From Neobacillus rhizosphaerae (GTDB lineage Bacteria > Bacillota > Bacilli > Bacillales > Cytobacillaceae), in NCBI RefSeq assembly GCF_937468385.1, contig NZ_CALBWS010000044.1:1-34236 (forward strand): DNA of 34,236 nucleotides. Reading direction: 5' to 3'. The notes below the pieces were generated by a model. That model was not told the DNA's origin, did not search any database, and was given only the letters and a program-made list of their open reading frames with translations. Made by a program: the position numbers and the translations under genes. Shown here piece by piece: positions 7,168 to 15,369 of the stretch; within the stretch, counting starts at the first letter, position 1; every line of letters begins with the position of its first letter.

Positions 7168-7191
7168 TCAATTTCCTCCTTTTTTTAGTCT

Positions 7192-8499
7192 TTATAAAGT
7201 CAAAATTTCTTCAATCACCCGTCCATCAGTATTTCCTAAATTAACACCAAGAAGCCTAGCGAATGTCGGGCCTTCATCAATGAGCCGAATCCTTGGGAGC
7301 GTAATCGGTTTAATCCCTTTCCCAGCCGCCATAAAAGTTGTGCCGTAATTCTCTTTTTCTGGTGAATATCCATGGCAGGCTAATGTATATTTTTTATCTG
7401 CCGTAACATCCTCCTGGGTAATGGCTTTGATATACTCCCCTTCAAAATCTTCTAAAAAGTAATAACCTCTTTGGGCCTCAAGCATGAAGGCGCAAGTCCC
7501 GTCTGCCCCTTTTTCAGCCGCTTGTTCACCAGTAAGAGCCCTTTCAATTCCCGAATCAGGGTCTTGGAGCAATGAATCCACAAGAAGCTTTACTTCATTA
7601 AATGTCGTGGTATCGTGCGTGTCTTTTAGATAAATATATGCGGAGCCATCACAACTTTTACTATAAGCCTTCCAATTAATTAGCTTACCTTTTGCATTGG
7701 TTGTGATTAACCTTTGTTTATGTAAAAGTACATTGATATGGAGCGCCTTATTTTCATCGAGGGCACTATGATCGCCTAATACTACTACGGTCGATTTTTC
7801 ATAGAGTCCGCTTTCCTTTAAGGCATCAATAATTCTGCCCAACCGCTCGTTATGGCGATGAATCGCTGCAATTGCTTCCTTACAAGAAAACCCATGATAA
7901 TGGCGCTGAGAATCCAAATCGGTAAAATGGACCATCAATAAATTCGGTTTTTTTGTTTTAATTGTATGGACGGTTGATTCTAGGACAAAGTCATCCAATT
8001 CCGGCTGATTCAAACCGTGGCGGATATGGCCGTAGCGTTTATTTAGTTCCAATTGAAAACGGGGAGTACCGTTCATTAGTGAAATCAGGATTTGATTTTG
8101 CCAAGAACGATTGGCAAAAATCTCGGGCATGTTATAGTCAATCTTTGCTTTTGCCGTCACTGGCCATAATAAAGCAGCAGTCGTCATGTTTGCTTTTTTT
8201 GCTTCATCATACAAAGTCGTACCTTTGATAGAATTGCGGTACCAATTCCAGTCCGGAGAAAGTATACCTGGCTGCAAGAGGGTATTATTAATCACACCAT
8301 GACGTTTCGGATAATTTCCGGTCACGATCGTCGCATGACATGGATAGGTCACAGAAGGGTAAATAGATTCGACATTTTCTACATAAGCCCCATTTGTCAA
8401 TATGGTCTGAAAGTGTGGTAATTCTTTTAAAATAGGAAAATCTAAAGCAGCTAAACAATCAAAGGAAATAATAACTAAATGATCAGTAAGTCGATTCAT
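7192..8499 (-). CDS. Alkaline phosphatase superfamily phosphodiesterase/nucleotide pyrophosphatase
   Basis: This 435-aa enzyme is of the type I phosphodiesterase/nucleotide pyrophosphatase family (PF01663-like). The metal ligand Asp of IISFDC, the nucleophile Thr within YPSVTYPCHATIVTGNYPKRHGV, the later HFTDLDSQRHYHG and VLGDHSALDE blocks, and the C-terminal CHGYSPEKENYGTTF give the full two-metal centre. There is no signal peptide, so it probably acts in the cytoplasm. It is the first gene of an operon with the UMF1 transporter. The substrate cannot be told from sequence. ATG 8499 is preceded by a GGAGG site. Confidence 0.88.
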   Translation of the reverse strand: MNRLTDHLVIISFDCLAALDFPILKELPHFQTILTNGAYVENVESIYPSVTYPCHATIVTGNYPKRHGVINNTLLQPGILSPDWNWYRNSIKGTTLYDEAKKANMTTAALLWPVTAKAKIDYNMPEIFANRSWQNQILISLMNGTPRFQLELNKRYGHIRHGLNQPELDDFVLESTVHTIKTKKPNLLMVHFTDLDSQRHYHGFSCKEAIAAIHRHNERLGRIIDALKESGLYEKSTVVVLGDHSALDENKALHINVLLHKQRLITTNAKGKLINWKAYSKSCDGSAYIYLKDTHDTTTFNEVKLLVDSLLQDPDSGIERALTGEQAAEKGADGTCAFMLEAQRGYYFLEDFEGEYIKAITQEDVTADKKYTLACHGYSPEKENYGTTFMAAGKGIKPITLPRIRLIDEGPTFARLLGVNLGNTDGRVIEEILTL

Positions 8500-8695
8500 A
8501 AAAAACCTCCACGTTTATGGTTTCCGGTTAATTTAATTGTACTATAGGAAATGGACCAATTGTTACAGAATGTTTACGAAATTTTCGAAAAATGAAATAA
8601 AAATGATGAATTTCAGACTGGAAGTTATATGTAAAAAAGGTTTTTTCAGTATAATGAATATAGATAAATCGAAGCTTGAAAGGGGGATAGGGACC

Positions 8696-9607
8696 ATGCC
8701 GAGTTTCAAAAGTTTTTTTTTAGAAAAAGTAATTAAACTAACTGTAAAAAGAGTTGGTGGTAAAAGTTTGCAAAAAAAGGGGATAAAGGAAAGGCGCCAA
8801 AAGCTGGATGCTGCCTCTAAAGCATTGAGGATGCCAAAAAACTGTATGGTTGAGCCGCTTGATATGGATGGAATTTACGCAGAGTGGCTTTCCTATAGTG
8901 ACTCAAAAAATGACAAGGTCATTCTTTATTTGCATGGCGGGGGTTATGGATATTGTTCCGTACAGACACATAGGACGCTTGCGGCTGGAATTGGAAGGGC
9001 AGCGGGGGTAAAGGTGCTTTTACCGGAGTACCGGCTTGCACCTGAACATCCATTTCCGTCTGCGATTGAAGATGCGGTCTGTGTTTACCGCTGGCTGCTC
9101 GGGCAAGGTTACCAATCCACCAACATTATTTTTGCCGGTGATTCTGCTGGTGGCGGCTTGAGTATCGCAACTTCTTTGGTGCTGAAAAATCAGAATGAAC
9201 GGCTCCCGGCAGCGCTTGTCTGTCTTTCTCCATGGGTGGATTTAACAAGCAGTGGGGAAAGCTATCAAAAAAACGGAGGGGTAGATCCGTATTTGAACGT
9301 GGATGGTGTGAGGAAAACCGCACGGATGTATGCAGGAGAGGCAGCCCTCGATCATCCGTTGATTTCACCAGTTTTTGCCGATTTAACAGGACTTCCGCCA
9401 CTGTTCATACAAGTTGGCAGTCATGAAATATTGCAAAGTGATGCAGAAATGCTTGCGGCCCAGGCACGTAAAGCAGGGGTTAAGGTCACGATGAAGGTTT
9501 GGGATGGAATGTGGCATGTTTGGCAAATGAGCGGTGATTTCATACCAGAATCAAGAAAGGCGATTAATGAGATTGGGGATTTTGCAAAGATGATATTTAG
9601 TAGATGA
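8696..9607 (+). CDS. Alpha/beta hydrolase, hormone-sensitive-lipase (HSL) family esterase
   Basis: This 303-aa carboxylesterase is of the HSL family. The oxyanion-hole motif HGGGY, the nucleophile elbow GDSAGGG (catalytic Ser), the Asp region around HEILQSDAE and the catalytic His of MWHVWQM are all present. The frame is open back to 8537, but ATG 8696 is preceded by AGGGGG nine bases away and gives a normal family length, so the longer start is rejected. A TATAAT at 8650-8655 may be its -10. The gene stands alone, divergent from the phosphodiesterase operon. The natural ester is unknown. Confidence 0.9.
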   Translation: MPSFKSFFLEKVIKLTVKRVGGKSLQKKGIKERRQKLDAASKALRMPKNCMVEPLDMDGIYAEWLSYSDSKNDKVILYLHGGGYGYCSVQTHRTLAAGIGRAAGVKVLLPEYRLAPEHPFPSAIEDAVCVYRWLLGQGYQSTNIIFAGDSAGGGLSIATSLVLKNQNERLPAALVCLSPWVDLTSSGESYQKNGGVDPYLNVDGVRKTARMYAGEAALDHPLISPVFADLTGLPPLFIQVGSHEILQSDAEMLAAQARKAGVKVTMKVWDGMWHVWQMSGDFIPESRKAINEIGDFAKMIFSR

Positions 9608-9648
9608 AAATTGGACCATTTTATCTGCTTTAGCTGGAGATGGGCATT

Positions 9649-9661
9649 GGTGCCTGACACC
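9649..9661. repeat. GGTGCCTGACACC palindrome (copy 1)
   Basis: This is the reverse complement of the 13-base core found at 19342-19354, 23875-23887 and 33195-33207. Here only the core is clear. It lies just past the end of the hydrolase gene. Confidence 0.7.
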
Positions 9662-9743
9662 ATAAGTGAATTGTAAAAATTTTGCCAATATTTTTGCGGG
9701 TATTGGCTTCAATAAGATTTATAATGGAATTAAATATATTCAC

Positions 9744-9783
9744 AACCAAGCCTATTCAAAAGTAATCGCGGCTGGTTTTTTTG
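9744..9783 (+). terminator. Hairpin with T-run upstream of the flavodoxin gene
   Basis: AACCA-a-GCC (9744-9752) pairs with GGC-TGGTT (9770-9777), followed by a run of T. It may end hydrolase transcription. A TATAAT at 9720-9725 puts it in a possible flavodoxin leader, where it could attenuate. Confidence 0.6.
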
Positions 9784-9808
9784 TAAAATTTCGGAGAGGG
9801 GTATTTTC

Positions 9809-10303
9809 ATGAAAAGTCTAATTGTTTATTGCTCATCCCACGGGACTACAGAAAAAGTAGTAGGATTATTAAGTGAGAATCTTGAAGGAGAAGTATTATC
9901 GGTAGATTTGAAGAAAGAGAAGACCGTATTTGACCTCAAAGATTTTGATACCGTCCTTATCGGCGGTTCCATTCATGCCGGCACCATTCAAAGGAGAATC
10001 AAACAGTTTATCAAAAATAACCACGATGAGCTGCTTGAAAAGGATTTAGGGCTTTTCCTATGCTGTATGCGTGAAGGAGATCTGGCGATTGAGCAATTTA
10101 ATCATGCCTTTCCCCAAGATTTACGGAAAAACTCGGCGGCGCTTGGCTTGTTTGGCGGAGAATTTCTTGTTTCGAAAATGAACTTTTTTGAAAGACAGGT
10201 TGTAAAAAAAGTAGATAGTATCATTTCTGATCAATCAAATTTAGATGTGGAAGCGATAAAGGAGTTTGCATCAAGGTTGAATCGTCTGAGGAATTTGGTT
10301 TAG
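9809..10303 (+). CDS. Flavodoxin-domain protein (HemG-like)
   Basis: This 164-aa protein has a flavodoxin fold. The N-terminal YCSSHGTTEKVV is the FMN phosphate loop, and VLIGGSIHAGTIQRRIKQFI matches the region seen in menaquinone-dependent protoporphyrinogen oxidase HemG and related flavodoxin-domain proteins. It probably binds FMN and acts in electron transfer. A role in haem synthesis is only one possibility, because no hem genes are nearby. ATG 9809 follows GGAGAGGGG. It is a single gene with a terminator at 10399-10426. Confidence 0.85.
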   Translation: MKSLIVYCSSHGTTEKVVGLLSENLEGEVLSVDLKKEKTVFDLKDFDTVLIGGSIHAGTIQRRIKQFIKNNHDELLEKDLGLFLCCMREGDLAIEQFNHAFPQDLRKNSAALGLFGGEFLVSKMNFFERQVVKKVDSIISDQSNLDVEAIKEFASRLNRLRNLV

Positions 10304-10398
10304 GGGGTATTAAGTCCTAAGTTTGTATGTATTTGCTAGCGAAAAAATTCTTGCGCGGCCACCGTGATATTATTTTTTAAATAGGAATGCCTAAATGA

Positions 10399-10426
10399 CG
10401 TTTCTGCCTTTGCAGGAGCGTTTTTT
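10399..10426 (+). terminator. Terminator after the flavodoxin gene
   Basis: CGTTTCTGC pairs with GCAGGAGCG (G-U allowed) around CTTT, followed by six T. Confidence 0.75.
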
Positions 10427-10486
10427 CATTGAATGAATAATCGAAAATAATGCATCGGTTGAAATAGCTGGGTATCAGTTAACAAG

Positions 10487-10531
10487 AAAAGAGCAGGTTA
10501 TCCATATCCGTAGATTCATACCCACTCTTTT
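10487..10531 (-). terminator. Terminator of the GIY-YIG gene
   Basis: AAAAGAG and CTCTTTT form the outer arms, with GGGTA and TAACC pairing inside. It lies 13 bases past the leftward stop codon, and the distal arm itself supplies a T-run on the minus strand. Confidence 0.6.
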
Positions 10532-10543
10532 CATTAATTAGAA

Positions 10544-10918
10544 TTATTTATAGAAAACCTTATCGATATTGTATTTCGCATGAAGAGTATTAATAATATA
10601 GGTTTCATATATTTCTCTCTCCATCGGGTCTTCCACCACACATACGGCAATCCTATAAACTTCATTGCGAACCGTTTTGATCGGGGAAACAGTATCTTCA
10701 AAATGTCTCTTTACCCGTGGTCTTAATTTTCTAGCTTTACCGATAAACAACAATTCATCGTTTGCGTTAAAAAATAAGATAATTCCGCCTTTATCCCTGG
10801 GAATTTTATTGTAATCGGTGAATCCATATACACTGCTTAATGGGGATTCCACTTTTTCTCCAACTTGCCTATTTTTTGTAATCACGATATCTGGGTTAGG
10901 TATTTCAATTTTTATCAT
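10544..10918 (-). CDS. GIY-YIG-like nuclease-domain protein
   Basis: This 124-aa protein has a GIY-YIG fold at about residues 44-120. The variant motif pair is GIILFFNANDELLFIGKARKL, followed by RPRVKRHFED and the late Glu within EDPMEREIYETYIINTLHAKYN. The classical GIY and YIG triads are degenerate (GII and FIG), but the Lys/Arg helix and the Glu remain. The family includes UvrC-type endonucleases and small stand-alone proteins of unknown role. ATG 10918 follows AGGGAG. A palindrome AACCAA-6-TTGGTT (10985-11002) and a leader hairpin AAACGG-5-CCGTTT (10946-10962) lie upstream. Confidence 0.8.
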   Translation of the reverse strand: MIKIEIPNPDIVITKNRQVGEKVESPLSSVYGFTDYNKIPRDKGGIILFFNANDELLFIGKARKLRPRVKRHFEDTVSPIKTVRNEVYRIAVCVVEDPMEREIYETYIINTLHAKYNIDKVFYK

Positions 10919-11253
10919 AAAAACAATCGCTCCCTGCTTAAAAATAAACGGTTCACCCGTTTTGCTAACAGTTTATTATAGCATAACCAACCATTCTTGG
11001 TTTGACTTTCTTAATTTAACCATATTTCTCAATGGATAATCTTGTTCAGAGAGGACCTACTGATTTAAAATGATAAATATGAAAATAATGGTAGTAAATT
11101 AAAGTTGATTTTTGTACACTTAAAGGAGGTATAATAATTTTTAGGAATGACATTTTTCTAAGTGTGGTATTGTTAATTGTAGGTTAAGATTGTTATTAGC
11201 TTTCTATTTTATTAGAAGGTTACATAAAAAATAGAATACGAAAGGGTGTTAGT
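10919..11253. other. Intergenic region between the GIY-YIG and terD genes
   Basis: This is divergent promoter territory. It holds a leftward TATAAT (10975-10980), a rightward TATAAT (11130-11135) with TTGATT 19 bp upstream, and CACTTA...TAAGTG arms around 11117-11164. A perfect AAAGGAGG at 11122-11129 has no usable start codon at normal spacing, so no gene is called there. Confidence 0.5.
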
Positions 11254-11835
11254 ATGGCAATTTCATTGTCTAAAGGTCAGAAGGTTGATTTAACAAAAAC
11301 AAATCCCGGTTTATCGAAGGTAGTTGTTGGTCTTGGCTGGGACACCAATCGATATGATGGCGGTAATGATTTCGATTTAGATGCAAGTGTGTTCTTATTA
11401 GATGCTAACGGCAAATGTGCTTCTGATCGAGATTTTATTTTCTATAATCAGCTAGAAGGTGGAAATGGGTCTGTTGTACATACAGGTGATAACCGCACGG
11501 GAGAAGGAGACGGCGATGATGAGCAAGTTAAAGTAAATTTAAGTGCTGTTCCTGCTCAAGTAGAAAAAATCTCGTTTGTTATTACGATTCATGACGCTGA
11601 AGCACGCGGCCAGAATTTTGGACAAGTCTCGAATGCCTTCTGCCGTATCGTCAACGAAGAAACGAATCAAGAAATAGTTCGTTATGATTTGGGAGAAGAT
11701 TTCTCTGTTGAAACAGCGATTGTTGTTGGGGAATTGTACCGTCATAACGGCGAGTGGAAATTCTCAGCAGTCGGCTCTGGCTACCAAGGCGGACTCGGCC
11801 GCATCGCAACAGACTTTGGTCTAAACGTAGGCTAA
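11254..11835 (+). CDS. TerD-family general stress protein (YceD/GSP16U-like)
   Basis: This 193-aa protein is of the TerD calcium-binding family, the same length as B. subtilis YceD. The Asp-rich calcium motifs YDGGNDFDLDASVFLL and HTGDNRTGEGDGDDEQVKVNL are intact, and the C-terminal YQGGLGRIATDFGLNVG is the family ending. TerD proteins are linked to envelope stress, tellurite and phage resistance, and to stress regulons in Bacillus. Here it stands alone, without terA/C/E partners or a TerC membrane gene. ATG 11254 follows AAAGGGTG. It ends in a strong terminator. Confidence 0.93.
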   Translation: MAISLSKGQKVDLTKTNPGLSKVVVGLGWDTNRYDGGNDFDLDASVFLLDANGKCASDRDFIFYNQLEGGNGSVVHTGDNRTGEGDGDDEQVKVNLSAVPAQVEKISFVITIHDAEARGQNFGQVSNAFCRIVNEETNQEIVRYDLGEDFSVETAIVVGELYRHNGEWKFSAVGSGYQGGLGRIATDFGLNVG

Positions 11836-11860
11836 ACCTAGGAAAAAAAGGGAAAAGAAC

Positions 11861-11902
11861 AAGGACAAGAAGGATGAGCAGATCCTGCTTGTCCTTTTTT
11901 CT
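11861..11902 (+). terminator. Strong terminator after the terD gene
   Basis: AAGGACAAG (11861-11869) pairs with CTTGTCCTT (11887-11895), continued inside by AGGAT/ATCCT, and is followed by a T-rich tract. Confidence 0.9.
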
Positions 11903-12035
11903 TGTTTGATACTCTTATTATTTTTTTTATTATTAAATGAATACAGCGTTTTGTTTAGTATGATGTGTAGAAAGTGCTTCGTTTATCGGGTTATGGTAAA
12001 ATAAATAACTATTGGGAAAGGAGAGAGATAGTTAC

Positions 12036-12431
12036 ATGAGGTTTTTAATAGAAACACAGATTCTTGCCATTTTATTTGCGTTTTTTTGGGTTTTATACCT
12101 AAATATAATAGCTTTTTTTGATCAGCCTGGTCGTGCACTTCAATATATTAATTGGTTTGTTTTTGGATTTGCTATTCTCCTAACAATTATTTATTTTCTA
12201 ATGACCAAATATTTCATCGGGCGAAACTGGATGGCTGTTCTTTTAATTTTGCTTCCATATTTCCTGATTTACCAGCCCTTTTTCGAGCGACTTCAATCAA
12301 GCTTAGTGAATGATAATTATAGAATGATGATTAATTTCTTATCTCGGTCAACAGGGACGCTTCATGTTATTACGATGCTTTTTGGGATAATGATGGGGAT
12401 TATGTTCTCAAAGCCGCAAAGTAAGGGTTAA
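12036..12431 (+). CDS. Four-helix membrane protein of unknown function
   Basis: This 131-aa hydrophobic protein has about four membrane segments (near 7-28, 39-59, 67-84 and 107-123). I recognise no motif. ATG 12036 follows GGAAAGGAGAGAG. A TTG start at 12012 in the same frame would overlap that ribosome site and is rejected. It converges with the putative glycoside hydrolase gene, sharing the hairpin at 12446-12488. It is a single gene, and nothing nearby indicates its role. Confidence 0.75.
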   Translation: MRFLIETQILAILFAFFWVLYLNIIAFFDQPGRALQYINWFVFGFAILLTIIYFLMTKYFIGRNWMAVLLILLPYFLIYQPFFERLQSSLVNDNYRMMINFLSRSTGTLHVITMLFGIMMGIMFSKPQSKG

Positions 12432-12445
12432 TTTCCTTAAAGGAA

Positions 12446-12488
12446 AACAGGACAAATACCACGCCAATCAGCAGGTGTTTGTCCTGTT
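12446..12488. terminator. Long bidirectional terminator hairpin
   Basis: AACAGGACAAATACC pairs with GGTGTTTGTCCTGTT over 15 bp (one G-U), loop 13. The minus strand continues TTTTCCTTT, so it works best for the leftward gene. The plus-strand T-run is poor. Confidence 0.8.
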
Positions 12489-12491
12489 AAC

Positions 12492-13562
12492 TTAATAGGG
12501 TGTATAGTCAACGTTTACCGTATAGTGATTGGAACCGTTCCATAATAAAAATTCATCAATCCCCTGGGCATGTAAGGCGCGGATCTGATCTTCGATTTCC
12601 TGCTTGCCGTAAACTTTATAATTCCCTTTACCGAGCCATGTAGCGGTGAAATCCTGAAGCCATGGCCTAGATTTTGGTGGTGTGGTCAATTTTTTCAAGC
12701 GGCTATTTTCCACCTTTGCATATGCTTCAACCAGTCGAAAAGGCTCCAAATCAGGCTTTGTAATCCCAAAATTACTTGTCCAATGACTTGGATAAATCAT
12801 CGCAGAAATTACATCGACATGCTGAGAGATTTGTGAAAAGTTCTGGCCAATTCCGCGTGCTTCAGGGATCACTGTTGCATTGCCAAACGTATCGACTGAC
12901 ACCTTAACCCCATATGGCGTTAATTTTTCCTTAGCATATTTAACAAAACCAGTCACCGCGGCAACGCGATGGCTGCCATTGTTTTTACCAGAATAGGTAA
13001 GGCTACCTTCAATGGCTTCAAATTTTTCTGGAAATCTGACATAATCGAATTGGATTTCTTTAAAGCCGAGGGTGGCAGCTTCAATTGCCATCCCGATATT
13101 ATAGTCCCAAACCTCTTTTTGAAAAGGATTCGTAAATGAATCTCCACGTGAACTGCGCCAGATTCCTTGTGAAGTTTTAAAGGACCAGCCTGGGTGAGCA
13201 TTCGCTAACACATTGTCTTTAAAAACAACAATTCTCGCAATCGGATAAATATGATTTTTCTTTAAAGTCTGAATCAGTTCTTTGGGGTTTGTAATAACAG
13301 GACGAATGGCTCTAAAATATGATGATTTTTTTTCAGGATTGAAAGTTAGATTACCGTGGTCATCCTTAATATCAATAACCATCGCATTCAAATCTGTCTC
13401 CTTGACGAGGTTCAGTAACTGTTTAAATTGCGGTCCTTGTGTGTTCGAAGCAGTTACATAAATACCCCTAATCGGTTCCTTCCATTCATGAGTACTTGCC
13501 CTAATGTTATTGAAGGTAAAAAAGGTGGCAATGACGATTGCTAAAACAAAGACTTTCCGCAC
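12492..13562 (-). CDS. Putative secreted glycoside hydrolase (DUF4015/PF13200-like)
   Basis: This 356-aa protein has a signal peptide or N-terminal anchor (VRKVFVLAIVIATFFTFNN) and a TIM-barrel-type domain. Typical blocks are IRGIYVTASNTQGPQ, LNAMVIDIKDDHGNLTF, GFKEIQFDYVRFPEKF (likely acidic active-site region), ISAMIYPSHW and the terminal GIDEFLLWNGSNHYT. These fit the putative glycosyl hydrolase family DUF4015 of spore formers. The substrate is unknown, with cell-wall or surface glycan likely. GTG 13562 is chosen because GAGGAG lies seven bases before it and the signal peptide starts there. The frame stays open to 13769, but that extension overlaps the divergent regulator gene and has no ribosome site. 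Confidence 0.82.
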   Translation of the reverse strand: MRKVFVLAIVIATFFTFNNIRASTHEWKEPIRGIYVTASNTQGPQFKQLLNLVKETDLNAMVIDIKDDHGNLTFNPEKKSSYFRAIRPVITNPKELIQTLKKNHIYPIARIVVFKDNVLANAHPGWSFKTSQGIWRSSRGDSFTNPFQKEVWDYNIGMAIEAATLGFKEIQFDYVRFPEKFEAIEGSLTYSGKNNGSHRVAAVTGFVKYAKEKLTPYGVKVSVDTFGNATVIPEARGIGQNFSQISQHVDVISAMIYPSHWTSNFGITKPDLEPFRLVEAYAKVENSRLKKLTTPPKSRPWLQDFTATWLGKGNYKVYGKQEIEDQIRALHAQGIDEFLLWNGSNHYTVNVDYTPY

Positions 13563-13674
13563 TCCCTCACTCCTCGGTATTTTTTTATTATCGTTTACAC
13601 TTGAAGAAGAAATCATTCGTATCGTGCTATTACTTCGTTTTATGTATAATTGAGGGAGAAGGGGTGACTTCTTT

Positions 13675-15186
13675 ATGGAAGGTAAGTGGCTGATTGCCGA
13701 TCGGGATTTGAATGAGCGGGAGGGGTTAAAGTGGCTGTTGAAAACCTCTTCGATTCCAGTCACGAACATTTTACTGGCTTCAAACTATCAGGAATTTATT
13801 GTTTTGTTTGAAAAAGAAACCCCTGATATTGTTTTAGTAGAGCTTGATATGATAAGTAAAGGAGAATGGTCGACCTTTCGCGAGTTGATGCAAATATACG
13901 CCCCCGTTTTACTGTTAACAAGTGCGGAAGCGACCTTTGAAAAGGCAAGACTGGCGATTGACATGCAGGCCCTAGACCTGATGATTAAACCGTTTTCGAC
14001 AACTAAGGTGAAGTCAGCCTACCAAAAAGCTTCCCGAAAATTAACAATAAAAAATAATGCAGCTGGAAGCCGTCATTCATATTATTATAAAGATATTTCC
14101 TACGAAGCTTTATTTCTTTCACAAGCGACGTTCATAGAGAGCTATCAAATTGCAGCCCTTCAGACGGAGAGCAACGCAACAATTGACACATTGCACTCTT
14201 TTTTAACTGAATATCCTTTCAAAGATGTACGTGGAATTTTCCCTTTGAGTGATATGATGATCCTTTTATTTAAGGACACATGTCCGAATATAACGGAACA
14301 GTGCCAAAAGGCGATGAGAAGGTGGGAGGAGGAATTTTCCGATCCCCTTGCAATCGTTATTCATAAGGGCCATGATCATTCCATGTCATTAAATCAGAAA
14401 TACCTGCAAATAAGAAAAATGATGGAGTTCACCTATTACAAGGGATATCAGCAGGTAGTGGAGTTTGAATATTCCCCGGATTGGGTTCACACCGACCCTT
14501 TCTTGACACCTCCTGAACAACGGGCATGGGTTGAAATGCTTACTACCATTGACTTAGAACAAATAAAAAATTGGCTTTATGATGAATTCCTACAATTAAA
14601 AGACCCTTATCCTGATCCTGGCCTAGTAAGGATCAGACTGACGAGTATTTTAGCTCAAGTACGAAGATTTATGAAAACGTATAATTTACATGAAGACCAC
14701 GATTTGGAGCGGGATTACCGCTATATTTTCAATTCCATATTGTATGATACCGTTCTTTATCGGACTGTTCAGAACCTGATTTTATTTATCCAAAGACTAT
14801 TTCTTGGTGCTGAAACGAGCATCCAAAACCTAAAGCAAGATCCGATAGAACGAGCAATTGCTTATATGGAGGCTAACTTTTCCAATAGTAACCTTCGACT
14901 GGAAGACGTCGCGAAATATGTGGACCGCAATCCTTCCTATTTCAGTCATCTGCTTGCGTCGAGAACGAGTTCAAGCTTTACCGACGTTTTGTCTGGAATA
15001 AGGATGAAGGAAGCGAAACGGTTATTACTGGAGACAAGCAAGCAGGTAAAAGAAATTTCAGCTCTGGTCGGTTATCAAAATTCAAATTACTTTAGCAAAA
15101 TGTTTAAAGAAATCATCGGGTTGTCACCGCGGGAGTTCCGAATGAAAAAAGTGGATATGTTGAACGGTGAGATAGGCTCAGGATGA
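13675..15186 (+). CDS. AraC-type response regulator with atypical receiver, next to hut genes
   Basis: This 503-aa regulator has an N-terminal receiver-like domain (about 1-120), a long middle region and a C-terminal AraC double helix-turn-helix (about 395-497, LEDVAKYVDRNPSYFSHLL and VKEISALVGYQNSNYFSKMF). In the receiver, the acidic pair D9/D11 and the conserved K of MIKPF are present. The phosphoacceptor position, read from DIVLVELDMI, is Glu56 rather than Asp, which often mimics constitutive phosphorylation. No histidine kinase gene lies nearby. hutU starts 184 bases downstream on the same strand, after a terminator, so this is probably the activator of the hut operon; that is inferred from position. 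ATG 13675 follows AGAAGGGGTGA. Confidence 0.85.
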   Translation: MEGKWLIADRDLNEREGLKWLLKTSSIPVTNILLASNYQEFIVLFEKETPDIVLVELDMISKGEWSTFRELMQIYAPVLLLTSAEATFEKARLAIDMQALDLMIKPFSTTKVKSAYQKASRKLTIKNNAAGSRHSYYYKDISYEALFLSQATFIESYQIAALQTESNATIDTLHSFLTEYPFKDVRGIFPLSDMMILLFKDTCPNITEQCQKAMRRWEEEFSDPLAIVIHKGHDHSMSLNQKYLQIRKMMEFTYYKGYQQVVEFEYSPDWVHTDPFLTPPEQRAWVEMLTTIDLEQIKNWLYDEFLQLKDPYPDPGLVRIRLTSILAQVRRFMKTYNLHEDHDLERDYRYIFNSILYDTVLYRTVQNLILFIQRLFLGAETSIQNLKQDPIERAIAYMEANFSNSNLRLEDVAKYVDRNPSYFSHLLASRTSSSFTDVLSGIRMKEAKRLLLETSKQVKEISALVGYQNSNYFSKMFKEIIGLSPREFRMKKVDMLNGEIGSG

Positions 15187-15204
15187 ATCCTGAGTCTATT
15201 TTTT
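15172..15204 (+). terminator. Terminator overlapping the regulator stop codon
   Basis: ATAGGCTCAGGAT pairs with ATCCTGAGTCTAT (13 bp, one G-U), with the TGA stop codon as part of the tiny loop, followed by six T. Confidence 0.85.
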
Positions 15205-15340
15205 CTAAAAATATTACTTGTTTCTAAAAATATTATCATTGACTCTGTCTGTAAAACCCATATTATCTATCTTAAGATAAAAATACTATCTTTTATATAA
15301 GTTTTCAGTGGTATTTTTCAGAAGATTTCATTTTTATAAT
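15202..15340 (+). promoter_or_regulatory. Putative activator-dependent hut promoter region
   Basis: The direct repeat TTTCTAAAAATATTA occurs at 15202-15216 and 15221-15235, 19 bases apart (nearly two helical turns), a layout used by AraC-type activators. A palindrome TATCTTAAGATA lies at 15268-15279. TATAAT at 15335-15340 has no good -35, as expected of an activated promoter. No CcpA-type site was found by eye. Confidence 0.5.
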
Positions 15341-15369
15341 AAAATAAATGATAAAAAGGAGTGGAATCG

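Noticed and set aside
11122..11150. Perfect AAAGGAGG as start of a small gene
   Set aside because: No start codon at usable spacing; the first ATG opens a five-codon frame only.
11254..11835. Tellurite-resistance or phage-defence ter operon
   Set aside because: Only one TerD-family gene is present, with its own terminator and no ter partners.
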